From assembly GCF_016009175.1 (NCBI RefSeq), contig NZ_JADUCM010000010.1, positions 62,001-126,000 of the forward strand: a stretch of 64,000 nucleotides of DNA, in the 5' to 3' direction. This document shows, piece by piece, positions 16,775 to 24,924 of this stretch (positions are counted from its first letter, which is position 1; every line of letters begins with the position of its first letter). The DNA is from Pseudomonas alkylphenolica. GTDB lineage: Bacteria; Pseudomonadota; Gammaproteobacteria; Pseudomonadales; Pseudomonadaceae. A program made the translations under genes and the position numbers. The notes below the pieces were generated by a model. That model ran no database searches. It saw only the letters and a list, made by a program, of their open reading frames with translations, and had not been told where the DNA came from.

Positions 16775-17817
16775 GGGCGTGCTCCCAATTGGGCCGCTTC
16801 GCGGCTGCGGCGGTTGAACGACTCCGAATAGGCGGCCGAGCGGGCGGCCAGGATCGGATCGGCGGAGGGCTCGATGCCGCTGGGCAGGATCAGCGGGTCG
16901 AAGTTGAGGTCGCGGCAAGCACCTTGTTCGGGAGCATCGACGTGGTTGATGACCAGGGTGCCGGCATCAACCGTGCGGCGCTCTGCAGGCCAGGGCTGGC
17001 TCGGGTCGTCGACGGGGTCGTCAGCGGCTGCCAGGGTGAGGCGCAAGTTCCAGCGCAGCGGGCCTTGGCTCAGGCGCTTCTGCAGGTCGTGCTGCAGGTA
17101 TAGCGGGTCGTCTACCGGGGCCGGCAGGGCGACGAACGGCGTTTCCGGCATCAGGCTCCAGCGTACGTACTGGCGGTTGCCGGCTTTATTGACCAAGGCA
17201 AAGGCATTGATGCTGTTGTAGCTGGAGTTGGCAAAGCTGTCCGGCGCTTTGTAGTCCTTGGCCCATTGGCGAAAGGCGGCGCTTTCCGGGGGGGCGGCGA
17301 AGAATGCCTGAATGCGCGCGGGGGCGGGCTTGCCGGTGGCGGGGTCCGGGGTCATGGCCAGTACTTGCTGGTAAAAGGCTTCCGGGGTGCTGACGGCCAG
17401 CACAGGCGGGGTGTTCATGCCGGTGCGCCAGACGTCGCCGTCATCGCTGCTCAGTTGCAGCGCCAGGCTGCGCACCGGCACGCTGGTGTCGGCGCTGTGT
17501 GGGTTGGCTCCGCCGATGGCGAAGCGGCCGATCACCGGCACCTGTGCCTGGCTGAACACCCGCGCCCGGGACAGTGGCTCGGCCTGGCCGTTGCTAAGAA
17601 AGTAGCCGCTCACACACAGGCCTTTGGCGTGATTCTTACGGTAGCCGGGGAAGTGTCCGGCCTGGTTTTCGAAGGTGTCGATGATGCGTCTGGGGGTGAG
17701 GGCGGCGCTGCCGATCCAGCCTGCGGCGTAGGCGAAGCCCGCCGCCAGGGCGGCCAGGACCAGGCCGATTGCAGCCAGGCGCAGGGCCCGGGGGAGACCG
17801 TGTAACGGAGTGCTCAT
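16771..17817 (-). CDS. Membrane-anchored catalase-related peroxidase (SrpA-like)
   Basis: The 348-residue protein has an N-terminal signal anchor (LRLAAIGLVLAALAAGFAYA) and a minimal catalase fold. The distal histidine lies in RKNHAKGLCVSGYF, and the conserved asparagine region is RFAIGGANPHSADTSV. At about 350 residues it is much shorter than true catalases and matches catalase-related peroxidases that reduce peroxides with an external donor. Coupling to cytochrome b561 supports a periplasmic peroxidase fed from the quinone pool (inference). Transcription starts at an ECF-type promoter shared back-to-back with the sigma factor gene. Confidence 0.85.
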   Translation of the reverse strand: MSTPLHGLPRALRLAAIGLVLAALAAGFAYAAGWIGSAALTPRRIIDTFENQAGHFPGYRKNHAKGLCVSGYFLSNGQAEPLSRARVFSQAQVPVIGRFAIGGANPHSADTSVPVRSLALQLSSDDGDVWRTGMNTPPVLAVSTPEAFYQQVLAMTPDPATGKPAPARIQAFFAAPPESAAFRQWAKDYKAPDSFANSSYNSINAFALVNKAGNRQYVRWSLMPETPFVALPAPVDDPLYLQHDLQKRLSQGPLRWNLRLTLAAADDPVDDPSQPWPAERRTVDAGTLVINHVDAPEQGACRDLNFDPLILPSGIEPSADPILAARSAAYSESFNRRSREAAQLGARP

Positions 17818-17850
17818 GGCGACGATCCAGGTCAGTGAATGAGCCGGTAT

Positions 17851-17908
17851 GACGCTGCAGCCAAATTTTTATTCCAGCGCTCTGGAATAAATTTTTGTCT
17901 GCAGCGTC
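17851..17908. promoter_or_regulatory. Back-to-back ECF sigma promoters in a 58-base inverted repeat
   Basis: Two 27-base arms (17851-17877 and 17882-17908), identical at 24 positions in inverse orientation, flank a four-base centre. Each arm reads GGAAT, 16 bases, CGTC: the -35 and -10 spacing of group IV sigma promoters. To the right: -35 at 17884-17888 and -10 at 17905-17908, serving the sigma gene. To the left: the mirror image (-35 at 17871-17875, -10 at 17851-17854), serving the peroxidase gene, whose ATG is 34 bases away. This implies that the sigma factor drives both its own unit and the peroxidase/b561 unit. Confidence 0.75.
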
Positions 17909-17948
17909 TGCCTCGTACACTGATCGCCTGAAGGCCAAGATCCTGGCA

Positions 17949-18458
17949 ATGAACGACCTCGATGATGACCAATTACGCGCCCTGATCGAGCGCCTGCGCC
18001 GTTTTGCTTTGTCGCTCACGCGCGAGGCCAGCAGTGCCGATGACCTGGTCCAGGCCACGATCGAACGCGCCCTCAGCCGTCGTGCCCAGCAACGCGAGCA
18101 AGACAGCCTGCGGGCCTGGCTGTTTTCGATCCTGTACCGGCAGTTTATCGACGGCAAGCGCCGGGAGCGCCGTCATGCCCGCTGGCTGGCCTGGTTTGGC
18201 AGGGGCGAGGAGACGGGCGATGCCACCGAGGATATCGTCATGGCCCGGTCCGGGCTGGCCGCCTTCGACCGGCTGCCCGCTGAGCAGCGGGCGTTGTTGC
18301 TGTTGATCAGTGTCGAGGGGCTGAGTTACCAGGAAGCCGCTCAGGCGTTGGGGGTGCCAATAGGTACGGTGATGTCGCGTTTGTCACGGGCGCGTACCGC
18401 GTTGCGTGCGCTGGCCGAGGGCGCTGTTGCGTCCCCGGCGTTGCGGAGGTTGAAATGA
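17949..18458 (+). CDS. ECF RNA polymerase sigma factor
   Basis: The 169-residue protein has sigma region 2 (LTREASSADDLVQATIERAL, DSLRAWLFSILYRQFIDGKR) and region 4 (LPAEQRALLLLISVEGLSYQ, EAAQALGVPIGTVMSRLSRA), without regions 1 or 3: a group IV (ECF) factor. The ATG at 17949 is chosen because the predicted -10 element ends at 17908; an upstream TTG (17895) would overlap the promoter. Its stop overlaps the anti-sigma ATG in ATGA fashion. Likely targets are its own promoter and the mirror-image promoter of the peroxidase gene. Confidence 0.9.
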   Translation: MNDLDDDQLRALIERLRRFALSLTREASSADDLVQATIERALSRRAQQREQDSLRAWLFSILYRQFIDGKRRERRHARWLAWFGRGEETGDATEDIVMARSGLAAFDRLPAEQRALLLLISVEGLSYQEAAQALGVPIGTVMSRLSRARTALRALAEGAVASPALRRLK

Positions 18459-19207
18459 GTGAGTTGATCCCGTCTGAAGATGAGCTGCATGCCTATGTCG
18501 ACGAGCGCCTGGACCCGGAGCGCCGTCGCGCGGTCGCGCGGTACCTGGCAGCCAACCCGGACCAGGCCCTGCGCGTAGAGGGTTGGCAGCACGACGCCAG
18601 GCAGTTGCGTGCGGCGTTGTCTGGACTTGCCGGGCAAACGGCCAGCCCGCAGCTGGACCCGGCCCACATTCGCCGTGACCTGCGTCGACGTCGCCAGCGC
18701 CAGTGGGCGAACGCTGCCGTGCTGTTGATTACGTTGGGAGTCGGCGGCCTTGGCGGCTGGCAGGCGCGGGAGGCGAGCCTGCTGGCCAGCAATTTGCCAA
18801 TGGCCGACGCGCTCCAGGCACATCGGCTGTTCGCCGACGCCACTGCGCTTGACCTCAGTGCCCGTGATCCGCAGCGCCTGCAAGCCTGGCTGGGGCAACA
18901 TTTTCGACATGTCGGCAACCTGCCGGACCTCTCTGCCTATGGCTTCACGCCGCTGGGCGCGCGGTTGCTGAGTAATGAACAAGGGCCAGCCGCATTGCTG
19001 GTGTTCGAGGATGCCCAGGGGCAGCGGGTCAGCCTGTTTCTGCGCTCACCGGGCGAACACTTTGCGCGCATGCCCAGTGGCGAGCGCGTAGATGGGCAGT
19101 TGCAGGCACGTTATTGGTCGCGAGGTGACTACAACTACGCCTTGGTCAGCGCGGCATCCGATGGCCGCGGTGCGGACCTGCGCAAGGCGCTGGATATTGC
19201 CTTGTAG
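18455..19207 (+). CDS. Membrane-bound anti-sigma factor
   Basis: A 250-residue protein with a cytoplasmic N-terminal anti-sigma-like domain (EDELHAYVDERLDPERRRAV), one transmembrane helix (ANAAVLLITLGVGGLGGWQA, about residues 88-107) and a periplasmic part of roughly 140 residues. The N-terminal domain resembles the zinc-binding anti-sigma fold (LHAYVDxxLDPxR), but the usual Cys-x2-Cys at the end of the motif is replaced by AANPDQ, so it should not hold zinc. Overlap with the sigma gene supports a sequestering partner. The signal is probably periplasmic oxidant stress, given the peroxidase target. Confidence 0.85.
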   Translation: MSELIPSEDELHAYVDERLDPERRRAVARYLAANPDQALRVEGWQHDARQLRAALSGLAGQTASPQLDPAHIRRDLRRRRQRQWANAAVLLITLGVGGLGGWQAREASLLASNLPMADALQAHRLFADATALDLSARDPQRLQAWLGQHFRHVGNLPDLSAYGFTPLGARLLSNEQGPAALLVFEDAQGQRVSLFLRSPGEHFARMPSGERVDGQLQARYWSRGDYNYALVSAASDGRGADLRKALDIAL

Positions 19208-19261
19208 CCGCGCGTTAGCGCTGTTCGTTGATCTTGCGCACTTGGTTTGTACACGGTGATT

Positions 19262-19281
19262 AAATAGAATCACTCTCGTTT
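19262..19281. promoter_or_regulatory. Fur box
   Basis: The 20 bases match the Fur-box form AATGAGAATCATTCTCATTT at 16 positions. The box lies 30 bases before an ATG (19311) that opens only 13 codons, and 58 bases before the truncated fecR-like frame. Such boxes normally precede fecI-type sigma genes; here fecI is missing. Confidence 0.55.
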
Positions 19282-19338
19282 GATTCCATTGCCCGTACAG
19301 GTGCGTTGAGATGACCCGAGCCATTCCCCTTTTCGCCC

Positions 19339-20088
19339 TTGCCTGTGGCTAGCCCGGATCGCCCCCGAACCGGCCGCCGCGACCTGCTTCAGGGCGGTCT
19401 TGCCCTGGCTGCGCTGGTGCCGGCAGGCTGGCTGTTCAGCCCGTATTCGCCGCTGGCCGGGTGGCAAGCAGACCTTAACACGGCGGTGGGGGAGCGGCGC
19501 GGCATACGCCTGGTGGATGGCAGTGTGTTGCAGCTCAACACCGACACGGCCGCCGACCTGAACATGGCCCGTCACCGCCTGACGCTGATCCAGGGTGAAA
19601 TCGCCCTGAGTGTCAGCCGTGCCCAGCCAATTGAAGCGGACTTTGGCCTGGGCCGCGTCACCATCGGCCAGGCTCAAGTGTGTTTGCGCCGCGAAGCTGA
19701 TACCTGTCGCATATCGGTGCTGTATGGCTCGGTGCAGGTACGCCCCGAGCAAGGCATGGCACTGACGCTGCAGTACGGTGACCAATTGACCTTGTATCCC
19801 GATGGTAGCGGTTACATGGGCCGCTTCGATCCCCACAAACCGGACTGGCGTGACGGTGTACTCAGCGTAGATAACTTGCCGTTGGCGGACTTCTTGCGGG
19901 AAATTTCGCGTTATCGTCCCGGCATGTTGCGGTGGGCCCCGGCACTGGAGTCGCTGACGGTGACCGGTACATTCCAGTTGGCTGATACCGACCGGATTCT
20001 CGCCGAACTGGTTCACAACCTGCCGGTGGCGGTGCAATCACGCAGCCGTTACTGGGTCACCCTGGTACCGCGACAAGCTGCTGCGTGA
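19339..20088 (+). pseudogene. FecR-like regulator lacking its N-terminal domain (remnant)
   Basis: The 250-codon frame encodes the membrane helix (GGLALAALVPAGWLFSPYSP) and the periplasmic FecR domain (RRGIRLVDGSVLQLNTDTAA, RHRLTLIQGEIALSVSRAQP, DGVLSVDNLPLADFLREISR). The 80-residue cytoplasmic domain that contacts FecI is absent. There is no ATG: the frame opens at TTG 19339, and a TGA at 19312 closes it upstream. Neither a fecI sigma gene before it nor a TonB receptor after it is present, although a Fur box is. This looks like the scar of an internal deletion in a Fur-controlled fecI-fecR unit. A short expressed protein from TTG or GTG cannot be excluded. Confidence 0.6.
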
Positions 20089-20495
20089 AGCCTGCGCCAG
20101 GATGAAGTGATCTGCAGCACGCCGCAGTGCCAGAAAACAGTCCTTCTCACTGCACAGTGTGCCGGGTCAGATAACGCCCTGTATTAATTGGGAATGATCC
20201 CCACTGGCACGGCAAGTCTGCGCCGAAAACACGCTGTTTTTCCTCAAAATGGCTAAATTGCCTTGATTTCTGCCATGACGTTGTCGGTGGAATTACCTTG
20301 ACATCACCTTGGCCACGCTAGCAAAATTCGCATAAACTTTGCGCACAAAGTAATAGGTTAAAACGCAAAGCTCGTGTCAGTGATGTGCAACCAACGTTGA
20401 AGCCAATCCGCTAGGGCGCGTGTACGAAAGCGCTTACACGCCGGGGCCGGGAGCACTGGCTGGGCGGGCCACTATAAGAATCAAGGGAGCAACAG
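20089..20495. other. Intergenic region upstream of the decarboxylase cassette
   Basis: 407 bases, AT-richer than the surroundings, without a gene. It contains a possible sigma-70 promoter (TTGACA at 20298-20303, then CAAAAT 18 bases on) and, at 20418-20441, inverted arms GCGTGTA/TACACGC around a ten-base spacer that itself overlaps AAGCGCTT. A long 5' leader (about 160 bases) would therefore precede the first gene of the cassette. Confidence 0.45.
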
Positions 20496-22097
20496 ATGAA
20501 GCTTTCTAAAGCGCTGGTCCTCCAGGCAAAGGCGACGTTCGGGACACCGACCTACCTCTACGATGAAGCCGTACTGCGCAGCAGTTTCAACGAATTGCGC
20601 AATGCGTTGCCGGACTGCGTAGACATCTTCTATGCGTTGAAGGTCAACCCCAATCTGTCCCTGGTGAAGTTGATCCGTTCCTACGGCGGCAACACCGAAG
20701 TGTGTTCGCTGGGCGAGCTGGAAATTGCCCTGAAGGCCGGGGTTCCGGCGCAGGACATCATCTTTCTGGGCCCTTATAAAAAGCCTGAAGAGCACCGCCG
20801 GGCGCTGGAAGTCGGCGTATTTGCCATTGTCGTCGAATCGGAAAGCGAGTTGCGCAAGTTGTCTGCCCTGGCTGGGGAGCTGGGCTGCGACGCACCGGTG
20901 GCAATTCGCATCAACCCGAATTTTTCGGCCGCAGGCTCGCCCTGGAAGATGGGCGGGCGGCCCACGCACTTCGGTATCCAGGAAGACACCGCCGTCGCCA
21001 ATTTCGCCGAGTACGTGGCGCTGCCCAACATCAGGGTCAAGGGCATCCACGTTTATAACGGCACCAAGATCCTCGATGCCCAGTCGGTCTACGACAACGC
21101 GGCGTACATTCTCGACCTGTTCCGCACGTTGTCCCAGCGCTATCAACTGGACATGCGCATGGTCGATGTCGGTGGCGGCCTGGGCATCAAATATTACGAG
21201 AACGAAAAAGAGCTGGACACCGTGCAGCTAAAAGCGCTGCTTACGCCGCTGTTCAGCGCATTTCACCAGCAATTTCCACGCACCCGCATCATCCTCGAGT
21301 CGGGGCGATTCATTGCCGGCAAGTGCGGCTCGCTGCTGGTCACCGTCGACACGATCAAAGACAACCACGGCAAGACGTTCGCGGTCACCGATGGCGGTAC
21401 CCATTGTCATGGCGCCGCAGCAGGCAGCGGCCAGGTTCTCAAGCGCAACTTCTGCATCCTCAAGGTGAGCGGCAACAGCGGCGCGCCGTTGCGCGAATAC
21501 CATATCTCCGGCCCGCTCTGTACGCCGGATGACCTGTTGGGCCGCGACGTGCAGATCGAGACCCTGGAAGAAGGCGACCTGCTCGCGGTGACGGCATCCG
21601 GGGCTTATGGCCCTTCGGCATCACCGACGCTGTTTCACAGCCATGGCCACCCGGCCGAAGTGCTGGTCAGCCATGACCAGCTGTTTCTGGTGCGGGCGCG
21701 GCAGACGGCGCTGGAGATCCGCGACAGTCATGCCGACGTTTCCCTTGAGGCCATGCTCGGTGCCGGCACGGTTGCCGGAGCTGCAGCGGCTGCGCAGGTG
21801 GCCACCCAGCGCCAGTTGAGCGACATTTTGCGGGTGGTGCTGAATCTCTCCGCAGATACGGTGGTCGATGCCGACTCGCGCCTGCGCGACGACCTGGGGC
21901 TTGATTCACTGACCTCCATGGAGCTGCTGATCAGCCTGGAAGACGAACTGGAAGGTTTTTTTGTAAACCCGGACACCATTACCCCGGGTCACTTCAACAC
22001 GGTTGCAAGCCTGGCGGGCTATATCGATGCACATCGCCAGCCTCAGGCTGTGCGTCAATCCACGGAGGCTGTCGAGGTGCACCATGAACGCGTCTGA
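20496..22097 (+). CDS. PLP-dependent decarboxylase fused to acyl carrier protein
   Basis: A 533-residue two-part protein. Residues 1-410 form a fold-III PLP decarboxylase (diaminopimelate decarboxylase superfamily): PLP lysine K49 in FYALKVNPN, glycine loop VDVGGGLGIKY, phosphate region ILESGRFIAG, and the active-site cysteine in GPLCTPDDLLG. The GPLCTP form is closer to decarboxylases acting on carrier-bound amino acids (BtrK, VinO, exosortase-associated enzymes) than to true LysA. After an alanine-rich linker, residues 445-515 are an acyl carrier protein with phosphopantetheine serine S471 in LGLDSLTSMELL. So the substrate is probably an aminoacyl thioester on its own ACP. The next gene overlaps by 14 bases and would load the ACP. 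Confidence 0.85.
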   Translation: MKLSKALVLQAKATFGTPTYLYDEAVLRSSFNELRNALPDCVDIFYALKVNPNLSLVKLIRSYGGNTEVCSLGELEIALKAGVPAQDIIFLGPYKKPEEHRRALEVGVFAIVVESESELRKLSALAGELGCDAPVAIRINPNFSAAGSPWKMGGRPTHFGIQEDTAVANFAEYVALPNIRVKGIHVYNGTKILDAQSVYDNAAYILDLFRTLSQRYQLDMRMVDVGGGLGIKYYENEKELDTVQLKALLTPLFSAFHQQFPRTRIILESGRFIAGKCGSLLVTVDTIKDNHGKTFAVTDGGTHCHGAAAGSGQVLKRNFCILKVSGNSGAPLREYHISGPLCTPDDLLGRDVQIETLEEGDLLAVTASGAYGPSASPTLFHSHGHPAEVLVSHDQLFLVRARQTALEIRDSHADVSLEAMLGAGTVAGAAAAAQVATQRQLSDILRVVLNLSADTVVDADSRLRDDLGLDSLTSMELLISLEDELEGFFVNPDTITPGHFNTVASLAGYIDAHRQPQAVRQSTEAVEVHHERV

Positions 22098-23661
22098 AGT
22101 GCTGTTGCAGGATGTGCTGGAAACCCGCAACGGTTTGCACCCCGACAAGCCCGCGATCATCTACGCCGATGAAACCTACACCTATGCGCAACTCGATGAC
22201 GCCAGTTCGCGACTGGCGGCAGGTTTGCAGGTAAACGGCCTGCTGCGTCAGGAACGGGTGGTGGTATGCCTGGGCAACCGGGTGGAAACGGTCTGCGCGT
22301 TCTGGGGCATCCTCAAGGCGGGCGGTGTGGTGGTCAACGTCGGGTTGGACACTCCGCCAGACACGCTCGACTATATCGTGCGCGATGCTGAAGCGTCGGT
22401 GCTGATCACCACCAGCGAGAAAATCGCCACGCTGTCGGTGAGTGCTGATGAAGTGGAGCACCTCAGGCTTATCGTGCTGCTAGATGGTGAAGCCGGCTCG
22501 GCTGCTGCGCAAACCTTCGAAAGCCTGCTCGGGCAGGGTGCCGGGGTGCCATTGCCGTGTGGCAATCTTGACCTGGACCTGGCAGCGATCATCTACACCT
22601 CAGGCTCCACCGGCTCGCCGAAGGGAGTGATGTTGACGCACCGCAACATGCTCGCAGCGCTGGGGTCACTGCATACCTACCTGCAATACAACGATGCCGA
22701 CAACGTGCTGTGTTCGTTGCCGCTGTCGTTTGACTACGGTCTGTACCAGATGATCATGGCCATCAACGCCGGGGCCACGCTGGTGCTGGAGAAAGAGTTC
22801 ACCTGGCCGCTGTTTCTGATTCGCAAGATCCGTCAGTACCAGATCACGGTGATTCCGTTTGTACCGACCATGCTGATGTTGCTGCATGAGTATGCACATA
22901 AGCGTGGCGCGGTGTTCACCGATGTGCGTATGGTCACCAATACCGGGGCAGCGCTCAAGCCCGCCCACATTGGCCAGATGAAGGCGTTGTTTCCCCAGGC
23001 GCAGATTTTTTCCATGTACGGCCTGACCGAGTGCAAACGCTGCACCTATTTGCCACCGGAAGACATCGACAGCAAACCCGGCAGTGTCGGCATTGCCATT
23101 CCCAATACCGAGTTGTGGCTGGTTGACGAGCAGGACCGCCGCATCGACCAGCCTCATCACGTGGGCCAGCTGGTGATCCGAGGCGCCACGGTCATGGCCG
23201 GCTACTGGCGCAACCCGACCGCCACCGCACTGGCGCTCAAGCCGGGGCGCTACCCGGGCGAAAGTGTGCTCTATACCGGTGATTACTGCAGCCTTGACGA
23301 AGATGGCTACCTGTACTTTCGCGGTCGCATGGACCACATGATCAAGTCCCGCGGGATGAAGGTCAGCCCTAGCGAAGTGGAGGGCTTTCTCTACAGCATT
23401 GAGGGGGTCGAGGCTGCTGCTGTGGTCGGAATCGAGCATGCGACGGTGGGCGAAGGGTTGTGTGCATTCATCTCTCTGGGGCAGGGCGCATCGCTGAGCG
23501 CCGAACAGCTGCTTGAGCGTTGCCGTCAGGGCCTGGAGGCACACAAGGTGCCGCTGTCGATCAGTATTGAAAACAGTTTGCCGCGCACCGCCAACGGCAA
23601 GGTCGACCTGCAACGCTTGCAGCAGTTGGCGCGTAACGCACAGGTGGCGCTGGTCGGATGA
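22084..23661 (+). CDS. AMP-dependent acyl/aminoacyl ligase
   Basis: A 525-residue adenylating enzyme with all core motifs: P-loop IIYTSGSTGSPKGVMLTH, A5 MYGLTECKRCTYLPPEDID, A7 YTGDY, hinge and A8 FRGRMDHMIKSRGMKVSPSE, and A10 lysine in LPRTANGKVDL. The TECKR form and overall layout resemble the acyl-CoA ligases of exosortase A-type clusters, and stand-alone loaders such as VinN. The overlap with the decarboxylase-ACP gene implies that it charges that ACP. ATG at 22084 follows GAGGTGCACC. Substrate not determinable by eye. Confidence 0.85.
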   Translation: MNASEVLLQDVLETRNGLHPDKPAIIYADETYTYAQLDDASSRLAAGLQVNGLLRQERVVVCLGNRVETVCAFWGILKAGGVVVNVGLDTPPDTLDYIVRDAEASVLITTSEKIATLSVSADEVEHLRLIVLLDGEAGSAAAQTFESLLGQGAGVPLPCGNLDLDLAAIIYTSGSTGSPKGVMLTHRNMLAALGSLHTYLQYNDADNVLCSLPLSFDYGLYQMIMAINAGATLVLEKEFTWPLFLIRKIRQYQITVIPFVPTMLMLLHEYAHKRGAVFTDVRMVTNTGAALKPAHIGQMKALFPQAQIFSMYGLTECKRCTYLPPEDIDSKPGSVGIAIPNTELWLVDEQDRRIDQPHHVGQLVIRGATVMAGYWRNPTATALALKPGRYPGESVLYTGDYCSLDEDGYLYFRGRMDHMIKSRGMKVSPSEVEGFLYSIEGVEAAAVVGIEHATVGEGLCAFISLGQGASLSAEQLLERCRQGLEAHKVPLSISIENSLPRTANGKVDLQRLQQLARNAQVALVG

Positions 23662-23701
23662 ATGCCAAGGCCATGTCAGGGTGCTAAAAGGAGGTAATGG
23701 T

Positions 23702-24640
23702 ATGAACCCGGGACACAAGGGACGTGACCAGTCACTGGACGTTAACGGCATTCACTTCGCGTTGCGGACGTGGGGCAATGAAGATGGGTACCCGGTGCTG
23801 GCACTGCATGGCTGGCTCGACAATGCTGCGTCGTTCGAGCGCATTGCACCGTTGCTGCGCGATTGCTTTGTGGTGGCCCCGGACCTTGCCGGGCATGGGC
23901 GCTCGGATCACCGCCGTGCCGACAGTGGCTATTACCTGTGGGAGCATGCCGACGACATGAACGCCCTGGTCGAATGCCTGGGCTGGAAGCGCTTTGCAGT
24001 ACTGGCCCATTCGATGGGGACGGGGGTCGCTTCGATTCTTGCTGCGATGAACCGCAATATCGACCGCATGGTGTTCCTCGACGGCATGGGCGCGCCCTTT
24101 ACCCTGGCACAAGGCAATACTGTCGAGCATTTGCGAAAGTCTCAGCGCCTGCTGCGTCTGGCATTGCGCACGCGGATGCATGGCTTCAGCGGGCCCGAGT
24201 ATGCCCAGTTCAGCAGTCTGGAAGCTGCCGTCAACGAGCGACGCAACGGCATTGGTGGCAGCTTGAGTGAAGAGGGCGCACGCTTGCTGGCTCTGCGTGA
24301 CCTGATCAACCTGGGGCATGGTTATCGCTGGCGTCATGACCCGCGTCTGGTGCTGCCCGAGCTACTGCCTCTGACCGAACAGCAAGCCTGTGAGTTTTTG
24401 CAGCAGATCACCTGCCCGTTGTATCTGTTGCTCGGGCTTCAAGGGCTGTTTGCCGGCCCCGGGTTCGATAAAAGAAAAGCCGCCTTGCCCCTGGACGCCC
24501 GCGTACGCTGGTACGAAGGGGGTCATCATTTTCATCTGGATACCCCGGCACCGGGGTTGATCGAGCAGCTTAACGCAGCGCTTGGGGCAAGCCAGGGGCG
24601 CGAGAATGTTCATTCATTGAGTAATGGAGTACACAGGTGA
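23702..24640 (+). CDS. Alpha/beta hydrolase
   Basis: The 312-residue protein is an alpha/beta hydrolase: oxyanion region LALHGWLDNAASF, DLAGHGRSDH, nucleophile S104 in VLAHSMGTGVAS, and the likely catalytic histidine in YEGGHHFHLDTPAPG. A full Shine-Dalgarno (AGGAGGT) precedes the ATG at 23702. It follows the ligase by 40 bases and is probably the third gene of the cassette, where it could release or trim the carrier-bound product, as hydrolases do in the exosortase-associated gene sets. Confidence 0.85.
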   Translation: MNPGHKGRDQSLDVNGIHFALRTWGNEDGYPVLALHGWLDNAASFERIAPLLRDCFVVAPDLAGHGRSDHRRADSGYYLWEHADDMNALVECLGWKRFAVLAHSMGTGVASILAAMNRNIDRMVFLDGMGAPFTLAQGNTVEHLRKSQRLLRLALRTRMHGFSGPEYAQFSSLEAAVNERRNGIGGSLSEEGARLLALRDLINLGHGYRWRHDPRLVLPELLPLTEQQACEFLQQITCPLYLLLGLQGLFAGPGFDKRKAALPLDARVRWYEGGHHFHLDTPAPGLIEQLNAALGASQGRENVHSLSNGVHR

Positions 24641-24834
24641 GCGCATTCTGCAGCGATAAGGCAGGCGTAGTGGCCGCCGGATACCACCGGTCAGCTGGTG
24701 GCCGAGCGCAGCGCGATGTGCATCGCCGGCCTGCGTATAGTTGCCCAGAATAACGAGTACCACGGTATGTGCTGCGCACCTTGAGTGCACACGGTGCTGT
24801 GGCCAACCGCTATTGACCGGCGGTGATTACAACG

Positions 24835-24849
24835 ACAATTGCGAATTCA
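24835..24849. promoter_or_regulatory. Possible MarR/OhrR operator
   Basis: The stretch ACAATTGCGAATTCA in the leader of the MarR gene has AATT half-sites in mirror arrangement and resembles the AT-rich OhrR box (TACAATT/AATTGTA) only partly. Placement 76 bases upstream of the regulator supports a role; the sequence match is weak. Confidence 0.25.
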
Positions 24850-24924
24850 AAATGAGTTACCTGCCCTTGCACACCAAAAAAGAAACCATGTTGCAGCTGA
24901 TGCTTCGGATCAGGGGAGGCGGGC

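Noticed and set aside
20322..20338. Alternative -10 elements for the decarboxylase cassette promoter.
   Set aside because: Several AT-rich hexamers fit equally badly; only the TTGACA element is convincing, so no exact start is claimed.
20496..21700. Housekeeping lysA (diaminopimelate decarboxylase).
   Set aside because: The C-terminal ACP, the GPLCTP active-site form and the ligase/hydrolase neighbours point to a carrier-dependent decarboxylase.
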